Source of the DNA: Alphaproteobacteria bacterium
Lineage (GTDB): Bacteria; Pseudomonadota; Alphaproteobacteria; UBA828
Assembly (NCBI GenBank): GCA_022823305.1
Contig: JAJDXK010000033.1
Location: forward strand, 87,348-151,347
DNA: 64,000 nucleotides
Reading direction: 5' to 3'
The first letter of the stretch is position 1. The number at the start of each line of letters is the position of its first letter. The position numbers were made by a program, and so were the translations under genes. The notes beneath the pieces were generated by a model. The model was not told where the DNA came from. It made no database searches and saw only the letters and a list, made by a program, of their open reading frames with translations. Of this stretch, positions 42,798 to 51,642 are shown piece by piece.

Positions 42798-43919
42798 CTA
42801 CTGAGGGGAAAGCGCGGCGGACAGCACCATGAACACGTAGGCCTTGGCCTTTTCAAGCCGATTTCCGGATATGACCAGCTTTATGTGGTGAATGCCACGT
42901 AACAGAACGTAGCGCCCGGACTTCGCAAAGAGCGTTGTCGGCTTCGAAACCCAGTCAGCAAGCGCCGTCAGCTTCTCGGGAACCACGAGATCCTCGTGGC
43001 CGAGGGCTTCCAGGAACGGATCCCAATCGGTCAGGCCGTCGAGCCAATAGCGTGAATCTTTCGTATATCTCTGCTTGACGATGAGCGTGAGGCCGAGCGT
43101 CGGGCCGAGCCCCTCCTCCCGCACGTCGATATTGGCCCCGGTCCTGACAATATCCGCGCGCTCCCTGAAGCGTGAGATCACGGAATCGACAGCCGATAAC
43201 TGACCGGGCCAGCCCGTCTCTTCGAGATAGGAGCATAGTTCCCGCTGCGACTTGAAGCCCATGACCGCCAGGCGGATCGCCCGTGAGCGGGACGGGAATA
43301 TGCCGAACGAATCCATGCGCGTGTCGTCCGGCTGCGCCAGATAAACGCGTCCGACGTTCTCCCTCTGGGCGTCACCCATCTCCCAGCCCACGCAGGAAAC
43401 GAGCGCGTCAACCACCATGGCGACGTCGTTCGCCTGACCGCTGGCGCCGATAATCGGACGTTCGCCGGGCCGCAGGAACAGCCCCGGAAACGCGCTCTCG
43501 CCGCCGCGCGCCGAGCCGATGTCGTATTCCAGCATCAGCTTGCGGCCGACAATGTCGCGCAGAGGCGAGTCTTCGGCATCCAGTTGTTCGAACAGCCGCG
43601 TGATCGCTCTCGCGGCCTCATCCCTCCCGTCGGTCTGCGCGCGCTCCCGGAAAAACGCCGCCGGCCTGGTTCCGCTCGCCAGGGAGGCGCCGAAATCCGC
43701 CTCCGGCCTGCGTTCATGCAGCGGCAGCTCGAAGCCGAACGGCAGGGCACCCATGGTGATCGGAAGCGTCCCGGCGCGGTCGAGGATGCGCTCCCATTCC
43801 GGATCCCCGACAAGAACCGGCGAAACCCTGTTTCGAAATTGCCCGAGCAGATCACCCATGGTGCCGCCCTCTTCGGCGAGACGGTCCTGGGTAAGGGTGA
43901 TTGCCGCGTCAATGTCCAT
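42798..43919 (-). CDS. Unrecognised RiPP-cluster protein
   Basis: 373 residues, soluble, no signal peptide. No motif I can assign. Distinctive segments are MLEYDIGSARGGESAFPGLF, GRVYLAQPDDTRMDSFGIFP and a C-terminal GRYVLLRGIHHIKLVISGNR. It starts 9 bp after the YcaO fusion stop, as the last gene of the four-gene modification operon, so a role in maturation or in binding the intermediate is likely. No FMN-dependent thiazoline oxidase (SagB type) is otherwise encoded in the cluster, but I see no nitroreductase motifs here. Confidence 0.6.
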   Translation of the reverse strand: MDIDAAITLTQDRLAEEGGTMGDLLGQFRNRVSPVLVGDPEWERILDRAGTLPITMGALPFGFELPLHERRPEADFGASLASGTRPAAFFRERAQTDGRDEAARAITRLFEQLDAEDSPLRDIVGRKLMLEYDIGSARGGESAFPGLFLRPGERPIIGASGQANDVAMVVDALVSCVGWEMGDAQRENVGRVYLAQPDDTRMDSFGIFPSRSRAIRLAVMGFKSQRELCSYLEETGWPGQLSAVDSVISRFRERADIVRTGANIDVREEGLGPTLGLTLIVKQRYTKDSRYWLDGLTDWDPFLEALGHEDLVVPEKLTALADWVSKPTTLFAKSGRYVLLRGIHHIKLVISGNRLEKAKAYVFMVLSAALSPQ

Positions 43920-43928
43920 GATGCCTCC

Positions 43929-46283
43929 TCACGCGACGACAGGGGCGGGATTCAGGTCGGCTTCGGCGAGAGGGTGCTTGCGGCGGCCCATGCCGACGGG
44001 CACGTCGTAGAGCCGCCCGGGCGCGAACCGTGCCCAGAAGTGGCGCATGCCCGGCACGATGACCCGCACCACGGGCATGCCGATGTCGGGCCGGGTCTGG
44101 TCCAGCACCAGGAACTCCATGCCCCTGGCTTCGACGAGCGCGCGGCAATGCTCCACGTCTTCGCGCGTGTCGGCCGTCTCGATCACCGGATACTGCGAAG
44201 CCTCGCGGGACGGCTCGTCTGCCGCCGGCGCCAGCCAGGAACAATCGGCGAGCCGGGCGGTCTTCCACCACCAGAGCGCCAGCGGGTCGTCGATCATGGG
44301 CTTGCCGTCGCTCTTCCCGGGACGCGGCAGCCAGGTCAGGCACTGGTTGAGCTCGCAAAGCGCACGCAAGGCCGCGATGCGCGGGTCGGCGTGGGCGCCG
44401 GCGCCGTAGATGATGTCCTCGGTCCGGGCGTCCGGTCTGCGTGAGAGCGCGACGAACGCGGGAACGCCGATATCGGAGGTGACGTCGAGCATCCACAGTT
44501 CCCGCTCGTAGCCGGCGTAACGGCCCGGCGCCGATGCGAGGTACGCGTCGTCGAAGCTGGAAAGATCGACCGCCGGCACGCGCAGCCGGTTGTACCACCA
44601 GATGGCGAACGCATCGCGCTCGGCCAGCTCGTAGAAGCCCTGCAGGATGGCCTCTTCCAGGGTGTTTCCCGCGGCGCAGCCGTTGGAATCGGCGATCAGG
44701 TCCGCGGGGCCGCGCTCTTCGGCGGGCATGCTGTAGAGCATCGATGTCGGCAGATAGCGATGCCGCCGCTGCGTGAGCGACCACACCGGCGTCCAGTCGA
44801 TTTCGGCGCCCGCGTCGAGACGCGGCGGGACGACGTTGTACGGGTGACCCTTCGCGTTGATGGCTTTCGCGTTGTCGAGCTGATCGTCGCTGAAGAGCTG
44901 CGCATCGTTGGGGTGGATCGCCTCTTCTCCCCCGGCGAGCTCGACGAATCGCCTGCGGATACGGATCTCGTCGCCATGACAGGCGCCCGAGTGGCGCTCG
45001 ACCGCCTCGCAGAGGGCGCTGACCTCGGCCTGCGTCCGCGTGCTGCCCTTGCCGGCGCTCTTGCTGCGCAGGCTGCGCCTGAGCGAGCTCAGGCTCCGGC
45101 TTCTCATGCCGAGATTGCTTCCGGCCCAATAGACATGCAGCCAGGAATCGGTCTCGTCGGTCGTGCGCGACAGCCAGGTCACGACGCCGCTGACCGGGCT
45201 CACCAGGTGGCGGTATGTCGCCAGGGTGACCTCCGGCGCCACGGCGCGCGCGCCGCCGCTGTCGCGATGGGCCTTGGGACTCGCCTTCAGGCACAGTGGA
45301 AGCGGCGGCCGGTCCGGCCGATGCAGCGCATCGTCGCCACAGGCCGGACACTGCGGCCGGCGCATGACCCGGTGCTGCGAACTCGCGAACGTGCCGACAT
45401 TCATCGCGATCGCGTGCTCGTGAATCGGGGCCGCGTCCTCCAGCACCAGCCACTTGACGATCTCCGCCGCGATCAGCCCGTAGAGCGCCTCCAGCACCGC
45501 GGGCTGAACCGCGAAGGGCTTGAAGGCGGCGTCGGGGCCGGCAACGTTGCGCAGGAAGGCGTGGACCTCCCGATGGCTGCGCAGGCGGCACGCCAGGCAC
45601 TCCCAGCAGGGTCCTCGCCCGTCCGCGCGAAAGACGGGGCCGAACAGCGCCTCCATGCCGCGCGGGCGCACCAGCGTCCACGGCGCTCCCGCCTCGAGCC
45701 GGCGCCGGTTCACGTCTGCAAGCGGTGCGTCGAGATAGTCGTCGCAGACGACGACCGTGAGCGCAGGCTCGCCGGCCCCCACGCCGGCGCCGTTCTCTTC
45801 CAGATACCGGATCAGCCGGCCATCGCCGCCTTCGACCGCGATGCGCGAGTCCGCCAGCCGCTGCTCGACCCAGCGTGGCGAAGCGCCCAGCGACGACCAG
45901 TAGGCCGCCCGGCATCGCTCCATGCCATGGTCGGCAGAGACGACATAGCCCCTTGTGGAGAGCGAAACGAGGGCCGCGCGAACGTCGGCCGCGGCATGGG
46001 CGCCCTCGAGAGCCGCGGCGATCTCGTCATGCGCGCGCCGGCCGTCGAGCAGCGACAGCAGATCGCAATGGAGCTTGCCGTGCAGCAGGGTGTTGAACGA
46101 TTCCGAAACCAGCAGCGTCTGCTCTTCGCCGACGACGTGACATTGCAGGTGCGGGGCTAGCGCGGGAAGCGCGACGAGGCCCCGGTCCGCGGGAGTCGTC
46201 CTGGTCAATATCCCGGGCCGGGGATTCGTGTCCGTCTGCGCTGGCATGGGGGATTTCCGCGCCGGATCGGCCGGCGCCTTCAT
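43929..46283 (-). CDS. TOMM cyclodehydratase/YcaO fusion (leader-binding and ATP-dependent heterocyclase)
   Basis: 784 residues. The first half is the E1-like/ThiF-type partner: LHCDLLSLLDGRR region, then a tetra-cysteine zinc site with C226, C229 and C232 in CWECLAC plus C312/C315 in QCPAC. The second half (about 350-784) is a YcaO domain: KGSTRTQAEVSALCEAVERH and DSNGCAAGNTLEEAILQGFYELAERDAF reduced from the ATP-binding region. The C terminus ends NPAPVVA, a shortened form of the PxPxP tail that matters for YcaO activity. These fusions convert Cys/Ser/Thr to azolines. ATG 46283 overlaps the upstream stop by ATGA, fixing the start. Confidence 0.88.
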   Translation of the reverse strand: MKAPADPARKSPMPAQTDTNPRPGILTRTTPADRGLVALPALAPHLQCHVVGEEQTLLVSESFNTLLHGKLHCDLLSLLDGRRAHDEIAAALEGAHAAADVRAALVSLSTRGYVVSADHGMERCRAAYWSSLGASPRWVEQRLADSRIAVEGGDGRLIRYLEENGAGVGAGEPALTVVVCDDYLDAPLADVNRRRLEAGAPWTLVRPRGMEALFGPVFRADGRGPCWECLACRLRSHREVHAFLRNVAGPDAAFKPFAVQPAVLEALYGLIAAEIVKWLVLEDAAPIHEHAIAMNVGTFASSQHRVMRRPQCPACGDDALHRPDRPPLPLCLKASPKAHRDSGGARAVAPEVTLATYRHLVSPVSGVVTWLSRTTDETDSWLHVYWAGSNLGMRSRSLSSLRRSLRSKSAGKGSTRTQAEVSALCEAVERHSGACHGDEIRIRRRFVELAGGEEAIHPNDAQLFSDDQLDNAKAINAKGHPYNVVPPRLDAGAEIDWTPVWSLTQRRHRYLPTSMLYSMPAEERGPADLIADSNGCAAGNTLEEAILQGFYELAERDAFAIWWYNRLRVPAVDLSSFDDAYLASAPGRYAGYERELWMLDVTSDIGVPAFVALSRRPDARTEDIIYGAGAHADPRIAALRALCELNQCLTWLPRPGKSDGKPMIDDPLALWWWKTARLADCSWLAPAADEPSREASQYPVIETADTREDVEHCRALVEARGMEFLVLDQTRPDIGMPVVRVIVPGMRHFWARFAPGRLYDVPVGMGRRKHPLAEADLNPAPVVA

Positions 46284-48721
46284 GCGCGCGAATGAAGCGT
46301 ATCGATCCGGGCGGCGGCGCGGGATGCGGTCTCGGTGACCGCCGCTTCCAGCGCAGCGAAATCCTCGTGCCCGCACGCGTTCGCGACGAGAGACCTGACC
46401 TTCGGCCCGGCCGCAGCCGCGTCGAATCCTTCCTCGCCGATCAGGCGCATGATGCCCTGCAGATCCCGCCACAGGGCCGCGGCCTGCGCCAGCGGCCCGG
46501 CGCCGGCGGCATCGAGCACCGCCGCAGCGGTCGGAGCCGGATCGTCGAGGCCGACTCCGGCAGTCGTGAACTGCAGGAACCGCGCGGCCCTCTCGACATC
46601 GTCGAGCCCGCCACGCATCCGGGCGTATGCCGCCACGCCCGTTGTGACGGGGTCCCGCGCCGGCTCGCGCAACCGGGCGATGAGGGACTCGTCCACGCCA
46701 TTTTCGGCCAGGACTGCGCGCCGTGCTTCGTCGAAGCGGCGGCCGATGTCGGCCTCGCCGCACGCGAACGCGCAGCGCGCCCGGGTGAGGAGGGGAACGC
46801 CGCCGGAAGCAGGAATTCCGCAATGCCCGGCCAGTTCCGAAAGCGGCAGCGCAGGAAGGGACTTCGAGCCGGGCGGAATCGGCGAGAACAGCAGGCTTTC
46901 CCGCGCCAGCTCTGTGAGGGCCTTGCGGAAACGCCGAACGAGACGCCCGTTTTCGCCGGAGCGCCCGCCCTCATGGACGAAGAGCATCTCGATCGCGACG
47001 CCGGGAAAAGCCTCCCGGCTGGCGAGATCGCCCAGGAAGATGCCACCGACCCCGCCCGCGCCGAGCGGCCCGGCGCGCTCGGTGAAATCCGCGACCCCGG
47101 CGTCGAGAACGGTGGAAATGGAGGCTTCGGCGAGATTGGAGAGCGCAGTCTTCGCCTCGGCCGGCGAGAGGTTTCCGCGCACGACGTGCATGCCGATCTG
47201 GAATGCCTTGTCGTTCGACCAGTTGCGCACGATCTCGGCGGACTCCTTCGCATCGACCGTTGGCAATTCGGCGATCCGCTCCTTCATTTCCTGAACGCCC
47301 ATTTCGTGCGTCCAGTAGAGTCGCGCGAGCCCGCGCCGCGCTATCGCCTCGTATTCCTGATCCGGTCCGAAGCCCTTCGGCAGATCGAGATCGGTGAACT
47401 CCCGGTCCTGCAGGCTGTCGAGAACCTGCGAATTGCGCTCGATCCACCTGGCGAGCCGCGGGGCGGCGCCGAAGATTTCGACGATCGCCTCGAAGGCCTC
47501 GGGTCGCGCCGCGGATATCGGGCTGTCGTAGGCGCTCCAGTCATCGATTTCCGGGTAGAAATGCGCGCGCCATTGATCCACCAGCGGGTCCATCTTCGCG
47601 AACCAGCGCTTCGGCCGCAGCACGATGTTCATCATGTCGGCGTAGGTTCCCGGCAGTTCCGGCGATTCGTCGGGGCCCCACACCTGCAGCAACGGGTAGT
47701 GGCGGGATGCCACCGCATGATGATCCGCATGGCGCTGCATGTTGAAGAACATCCAGTTGCTGAACTTCCAGTCGGCGCTCCAGGAATGGCGCGGCAGCAC
47801 CTTTTCCCAACGGCCGTTGGGCAGCCGCACCCGGCGCAGGCCGTAGTGCTGGAAGTAGTTGCTGATCTTCATCGAAAAGACGCAGCACAGGCCGAGGAAG
47901 GCAAAGACCAGAACCGCCCAGATTCCGCCCATCCAGAACACCACTGCATACCAGAACGCAACGGCCATGCCGTAGCGCCAGAAGGGATTGCTGTAATGCC
48001 ACACAGGCAGGCGGCGACGCGCCAGCCGTTCACCGGCGACTTTCCACGAATTCGTGAGATTGCTCGCCACTTCCCTGGGGAAGTATCTCCAGAAACTTTG
48101 CCCCTTTGGCGCGGAGCCCACATCGTGCGGCGTGCCGACGTTGGCATGGTGGATATAGACATGCTCCGTCGCGTATTGGGGATAGGAGGCCGAAGAGAGA
48201 AGGAATTCGCCGAGCCGTCTTTCCCAGGTAGAGCGCCGGTGAACCAGCTCGTGACCGACGATGAATACGGCCTGTGCCTCCATCGTCAGAATGAGTCCCA
48301 GGAGCACGCCTTCCCAGATTGCGAACTGATCTGTAACAAGGATCTGCCACAGGCCGAAAACCAGCGTCGGCGGCCAGAGAAACGCCCAGCTCCAGAGCGG
48401 CAGATTATGCCAGAGAAGTCGTCGTTCCGGCGTTGCTGCCGGGTCCATGTTGCGCCCGTCGAGACCGAGCGCCCGATCGAGCGGCCCCGAGACAGCTATG
48501 AAGAGAAGCGGCGGCAGCAACCACCAGCCGCCATAGTACGCCGCGAGAACAATCAGCGGAAAAATGGCCAATGGCAGATAGTGCGGAACGGCGTTAAGTA
48601 TCGACGGCTCGGTGCGCTGCGTGCCGTCCGCCTCGCGTGGGCCTGAGTCACCATCTGCGACTGCATCTTGCGGCATGGGGGCATCCCCAAATGACTGTAG
48701 CTCCCGTGCGCCGGGATTCAT
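46280..48721 (-). CDS. AlkB-type membrane di-iron hydroxylase fused to a GlnE-like domain
   Basis: 813 residues from ATG 48721. Residues 40-400 are an alkane-1-monooxygenase-like membrane domain with all His boxes: GHELVHRR (156-163), EHVYIHHANVGTPHD (186-200), NYFQHYGL (288-295) and MQRHADHHAVASRHY (328-342). Residues about 465-813 resemble the adenylyltransferase/helical part of GlnE: a NREM-like NDKAF helix, then GAGGVGGIFLGDL where GlnE has its catalytic GGREL...DxD, LTRARCAFACGEADIGRRF and GGLDDVERAARFLQF. The catalytic aspartates appear lost. It may hydroxylate or desaturate a lipid part or the peptide. No similar fusion is known to me. Confidence 0.8.
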   Translation of the reverse strand: MNPGARELQSFGDAPMPQDAVADGDSGPREADGTQRTEPSILNAVPHYLPLAIFPLIVLAAYYGGWWLLPPLLFIAVSGPLDRALGLDGRNMDPAATPERRLLWHNLPLWSWAFLWPPTLVFGLWQILVTDQFAIWEGVLLGLILTMEAQAVFIVGHELVHRRSTWERRLGEFLLSSASYPQYATEHVYIHHANVGTPHDVGSAPKGQSFWRYFPREVASNLTNSWKVAGERLARRRLPVWHYSNPFWRYGMAVAFWYAVVFWMGGIWAVLVFAFLGLCCVFSMKISNYFQHYGLRRVRLPNGRWEKVLPRHSWSADWKFSNWMFFNMQRHADHHAVASRHYPLLQVWGPDESPELPGTYADMMNIVLRPKRWFAKMDPLVDQWRAHFYPEIDDWSAYDSPISAARPEAFEAIVEIFGAAPRLARWIERNSQVLDSLQDREFTDLDLPKGFGPDQEYEAIARRGLARLYWTHEMGVQEMKERIAELPTVDAKESAEIVRNWSNDKAFQIGMHVVRGNLSPAEAKTALSNLAEASISTVLDAGVADFTERAGPLGAGGVGGIFLGDLASREAFPGVAIEMLFVHEGGRSGENGRLVRRFRKALTELARESLLFSPIPPGSKSLPALPLSELAGHCGIPASGGVPLLTRARCAFACGEADIGRRFDEARRAVLAENGVDESLIARLREPARDPVTTGVAAYARMRGGLDDVERAARFLQFTTAGVGLDDPAPTAAAVLDAAGAGPLAQAAALWRDLQGIMRLIGEEGFDAAAAGPKVRSLVANACGHEDFAALEAAVTETASRAAARIDTLHSRA

Positions 48722-48753
48722 GTTATCACCGGTTAACGTAACCTGCAAATCAA

Positions 48754-50055
48754 TCAGACTCGCAAGAACTCGACGAGACACTCCAGAGCTTCGATGCAAA
48801 ACGCGGAGGTCACAGCTTCGGAGCCATGACCTATCTGCCCTACTGTTCCCCACTTTAGCGACTGGTCTCCAAACGCGAGAAATTCCGGCCAGCTACCGTC
48901 TTCATGTTGCGTACTTATGAGTCTTTCTGCCGCGCGTTTCGCGTCGACAGTTTCGATACTTCCAATGCTGCAAAGCGCCGATACGGCCTGAGCGGCCTGA
49001 AGAATGTTGCCGAATTCTCCCTCCCCGTCGCGCAAGGCAAGGATGCGTTCACCGAGTACAGGGCGTAATCGATCGAGGGCCGGCTGCGCCCGGCTCATGG
49101 CACGGGCAGTTGCATAGTAGATCGCGACCGTATCGGGATACCATTTGGACGAGTCCTCGACGCCGCCTTCGATAACCAGGTCTTCCAGCCAGCGTTGCGC
49201 TGGCCCGGTCTCGGGGCAGTCGCCGAGATAAGCGATGACATTCGCATTGACGACCGGGTCCGCTTCGAGACGAAAGCGCGACACGACATTGGGTTCGTCT
49301 TCCGCCAGAACCCAGGTCATGAAACGGCCTTCCTCGTCGCGATTCGCCAGGATTTGCGGGACGTTCCGCCCCAGCAGGATCCAGGGGTGCGCCCCGATGA
49401 CAAGGGAGCAGAGCGTGGTGCTGTCGAGATCCTGTGGCAGATGGCGGTAGTAGCGCCACAATCCGGGGTATTCGATGGTGTCGACGAGATACGCCCTGGA
49501 GGCGTCGCACATGGCCCTGGCCCGCGCGTCATCGCAGCTTTCCAGCGCGAGAACGCAGAGAGCCGTGATAAAGGGAGGCCTTTCGTAGTGCCGGGGAATG
49601 TCGGGATCGGCCACATTGAAGCGGATGCAGTGCCAGGCCCCGTTCTCGTCGATCGTGGATTCAAGGAACGCGAGGCCGCGGCGGATGCTTTCCCTTCCCG
49701 CCCCTGCAAGTTCCTCGGCGGTAGCGGCCTTCTTTCGGGCTTCCGGCCTTTTGGGAACGGGAGGACGAAGGGGCGGCGCGGGGTCGTGGAGCGTCTTGCG
49801 GAGAAACTCGAGCGATGCCGCACCGGTTTTCGCCGCCTCCCGCTCGGCCCCGGTGCGTCTGTCACGCGGCGGAAGCACCAGATGCGTCGTGGTAGAGCTT
49901 TCCTCGTGCACCTGAATTTCATGATCCCCGGCCAGCGATGCGCCCAACTCCTTTTCGATCGTTTCTCTGGGCCTCGCGAGAAGACGTTCGCGAAACTCGC
50001 TGTCCTCTGCCGCTCTCGATACGAGGAAATTTGCTGCGTCAACGGGCTTCTTCAT
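48754..50055 (-). CDS. NHLP leader domain fused to a terpene-cyclase/prenyltransferase-like alpha-toroid
   Basis: 433 residues; GGAAG precedes ATG 50055. Residues 1-65 are an NHLP leader homologue: EFRERLLARPRETIEKELGA and HEIQVHEESSTTTHLVLPP align closely with the precursor. After a Pro/Lys linker (about 90-115) residues 118-433 form an alpha-alpha toroid of the squalene-cyclase/prenyltransferase type, with QDLDSTT (208-214, resembling the DxDD box with the fourth residue Ser) and a C-terminal QHEDGSW QW-type repeat. It is the first gene of the modification operon. No C-terminal core-like peptide is present, so the leader portion probably acts in cis as a recruitment domain. Confidence 0.8.
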   Translation of the reverse strand: MKKPVDAANFLVSRAAEDSEFRERLLARPRETIEKELGASLAGDHEIQVHEESSTTTHLVLPPRDRRTGAEREAAKTGAASLEFLRKTLHDPAPPLRPPVPKRPEARKKAATAEELAGAGRESIRRGLAFLESTIDENGAWHCIRFNVADPDIPRHYERPPFITALCVLALESCDDARARAMCDASRAYLVDTIEYPGLWRYYRHLPQDLDSTTLCSLVIGAHPWILLGRNVPQILANRDEEGRFMTWVLAEDEPNVVSRFRLEADPVVNANVIAYLGDCPETGPAQRWLEDLVIEGGVEDSSKWYPDTVAIYYATARAMSRAQPALDRLRPVLGERILALRDGEGEFGNILQAAQAVSALCSIGSIETVDAKRAAERLISTQHEDGSWPEFLAFGDQSLKWGTVGQIGHGSEAVTSAFCIEALECLVEFLRV

Positions 50056-50248
50056 TGCTGTCTTCCATTCGCATCGATCCGGGGCAAGCGCGAATTCGCA
50101 GCGGTCCCGTTGACGTGAGCGTGTGACTTGTGGCGCGCCCAGTATACGCCCGGAAACGATCTCCCCGGGCAGATATCGTTGTTCGATTCGGCGCCCGCGC
50201 GGTGCGCCAGGGCGACGAGGGCGCTGCTCTGGTGTATGGTGCCGCCCC

Positions 50249-51565
50249 ATGACGCGCAACATGGCGAACCCGGCCTTTCCGGCCATCGCGCTGCCGCAGT
50301 TCGAGAACGAGGCGCTGCCGCCGGTGATGCCGGTGGCGCTGAACCACCCCGACGTGCCGGCGCTCGACGACGTGGCCGCGGCGACCCGTGCCGCGCTCGA
50401 CCGCTCGCGCCGGCTCACGGCGCTGCCGGACGGCGCGCGCGTGGCGATCACCTGCGGCAGCCGGGGCATCCGCAGCAAGCCGCAGGTGGTGAAGGCCGCC
50501 GTCGGCTGGCTCAAGGCGCGCGGGCTCGCGCCCTTCATCGTGCCGGCGATGGGCAGCCACGGCGGCGCCGTCGCCTCGGGCCAGGTGCAGCTTCTCGCCG
50601 AGCTCGGCTTCACCGAGGAGGCCATGGGCTGCCCCATCGAGGCCGGCATGGAGGTGGTGCCCCTCGGCGAGACCGGCGCCGGAGTCACCGTGCAGTTCGA
50701 CCGTCGCGCCTTCGAGGCCGACGCCGTGCTGGTGGTGGGCCGGGTCAAGTCGCACACCTCATTCGACCGCGAGGTGGAGAGCGGGCTCACCAAGATGGTG
50801 GCCATCGGCCTCGGCAAGGCGGAGGGCGCGCGCTTCGTGCACAGGCTCGGCGTGCGCGGCTACATGGAGGTGCTGCCCGAGTGGGCGGCTATCGCCATCC
50901 GCGAGGCGCCGATCGCCTACGGGCTGGCCATCGTCGAGAACGCCGAGCGCGAGGCGGCGATCGTCGAGGGCGCGGAGCCCGAGGACTTCTACGGGACCGA
51001 CGCCCGCCTGCTGAAGAGCGCCAAGGGCTGCGTGCCGAAGCTCCCCTTCGCACAGATCGACGTGCTGGCGGTGGAGAGGCTGGGCAAGAACATCTCCGGC
51101 ACCGGCATGGACCCGGCGGTGATCGCCCGCTACGACATCCGCGGGCGCCCCGATCCGCCGGCGCCGGCGATCAACAAGCTGGTGGTGCTGGGGCTGACAC
51201 CGGAGACCCACGGCAACGGCCTCGGCGTCGGCTCCGCCGACTTCATGACCCGGGAGGCGGCCGACGGGCTCGACCTCTATGCCATGTACATGAACGCCTG
51301 CACCGCGACCTTTACCGAGCGGGTGCGCATCCCGCCCGTGCTCGCCACCGACAAGGCGGCGCTGCAGGCCGCGGTCGGCACCTGCTGGCGGCTGGACGGA
51401 GCGGACGCCAGGCTCTGCATCATCCGCTCGACCCTGCACCTGGAGCGCATTCTGGTCTCGCCGCCGCTCGCGGCCGAGCTCGACGGCGCTGGCCGGGTGC
51501 TGGGCGAGGCCGAGGCGCTCCGCTTCGACGCAGAGGGCCGCCTGCTCACCCGCTGCCCGGACTGA
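50249..51565 (+). CDS. LarA-like (DUF2088) family protein
   Basis: 438 residues from ATG 50249 (ATG 50261 is an alternative). The fold signature resembles the N-terminal domain of the nickel-pincer lactate racemase LarA: FIVPAMGSHGGAVASGQ and VGRVKSHTSFDREVESG followed by LTKMVAIGLGK. The pincer-binding lysine is not identifiable by eye, and I cannot confirm racemase activity. It starts the plus-strand catabolic run (LarA-like, Rieske oxygenase, NicX-like), divergent from the RiPP toroid gene. Confidence 0.65.
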   Translation: MTRNMANPAFPAIALPQFENEALPPVMPVALNHPDVPALDDVAAATRAALDRSRRLTALPDGARVAITCGSRGIRSKPQVVKAAVGWLKARGLAPFIVPAMGSHGGAVASGQVQLLAELGFTEEAMGCPIEAGMEVVPLGETGAGVTVQFDRRAFEADAVLVVGRVKSHTSFDREVESGLTKMVAIGLGKAEGARFVHRLGVRGYMEVLPEWAAIAIREAPIAYGLAIVENAEREAAIVEGAEPEDFYGTDARLLKSAKGCVPKLPFAQIDVLAVERLGKNISGTGMDPAVIARYDIRGRPDPPAPAINKLVVLGLTPETHGNGLGVGSADFMTREAADGLDLYAMYMNACTATFTERVRIPPVLATDKAALQAAVGTCWRLDGADARLCIIRSTLHLERILVSPPLAAELDGAGRVLGEAEALRFDAEGRLLTRCPD

Positions 51566-51642
51566 GTCCGGCCCACGCCTGCGGACTCGCCGGCGGCAGG
51601 CCGCTATACTGCCCGGCCAGCGAAACAGCGGGGCGTCGGGAC

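Noticed and set aside
43929..46283. A FMN-dependent thiazoline dehydrogenase (SagB type) in the cluster
   Set aside because: No nitroreductase-like motif was seen in any cluster protein, so I do not claim oxidation to thiazoles.
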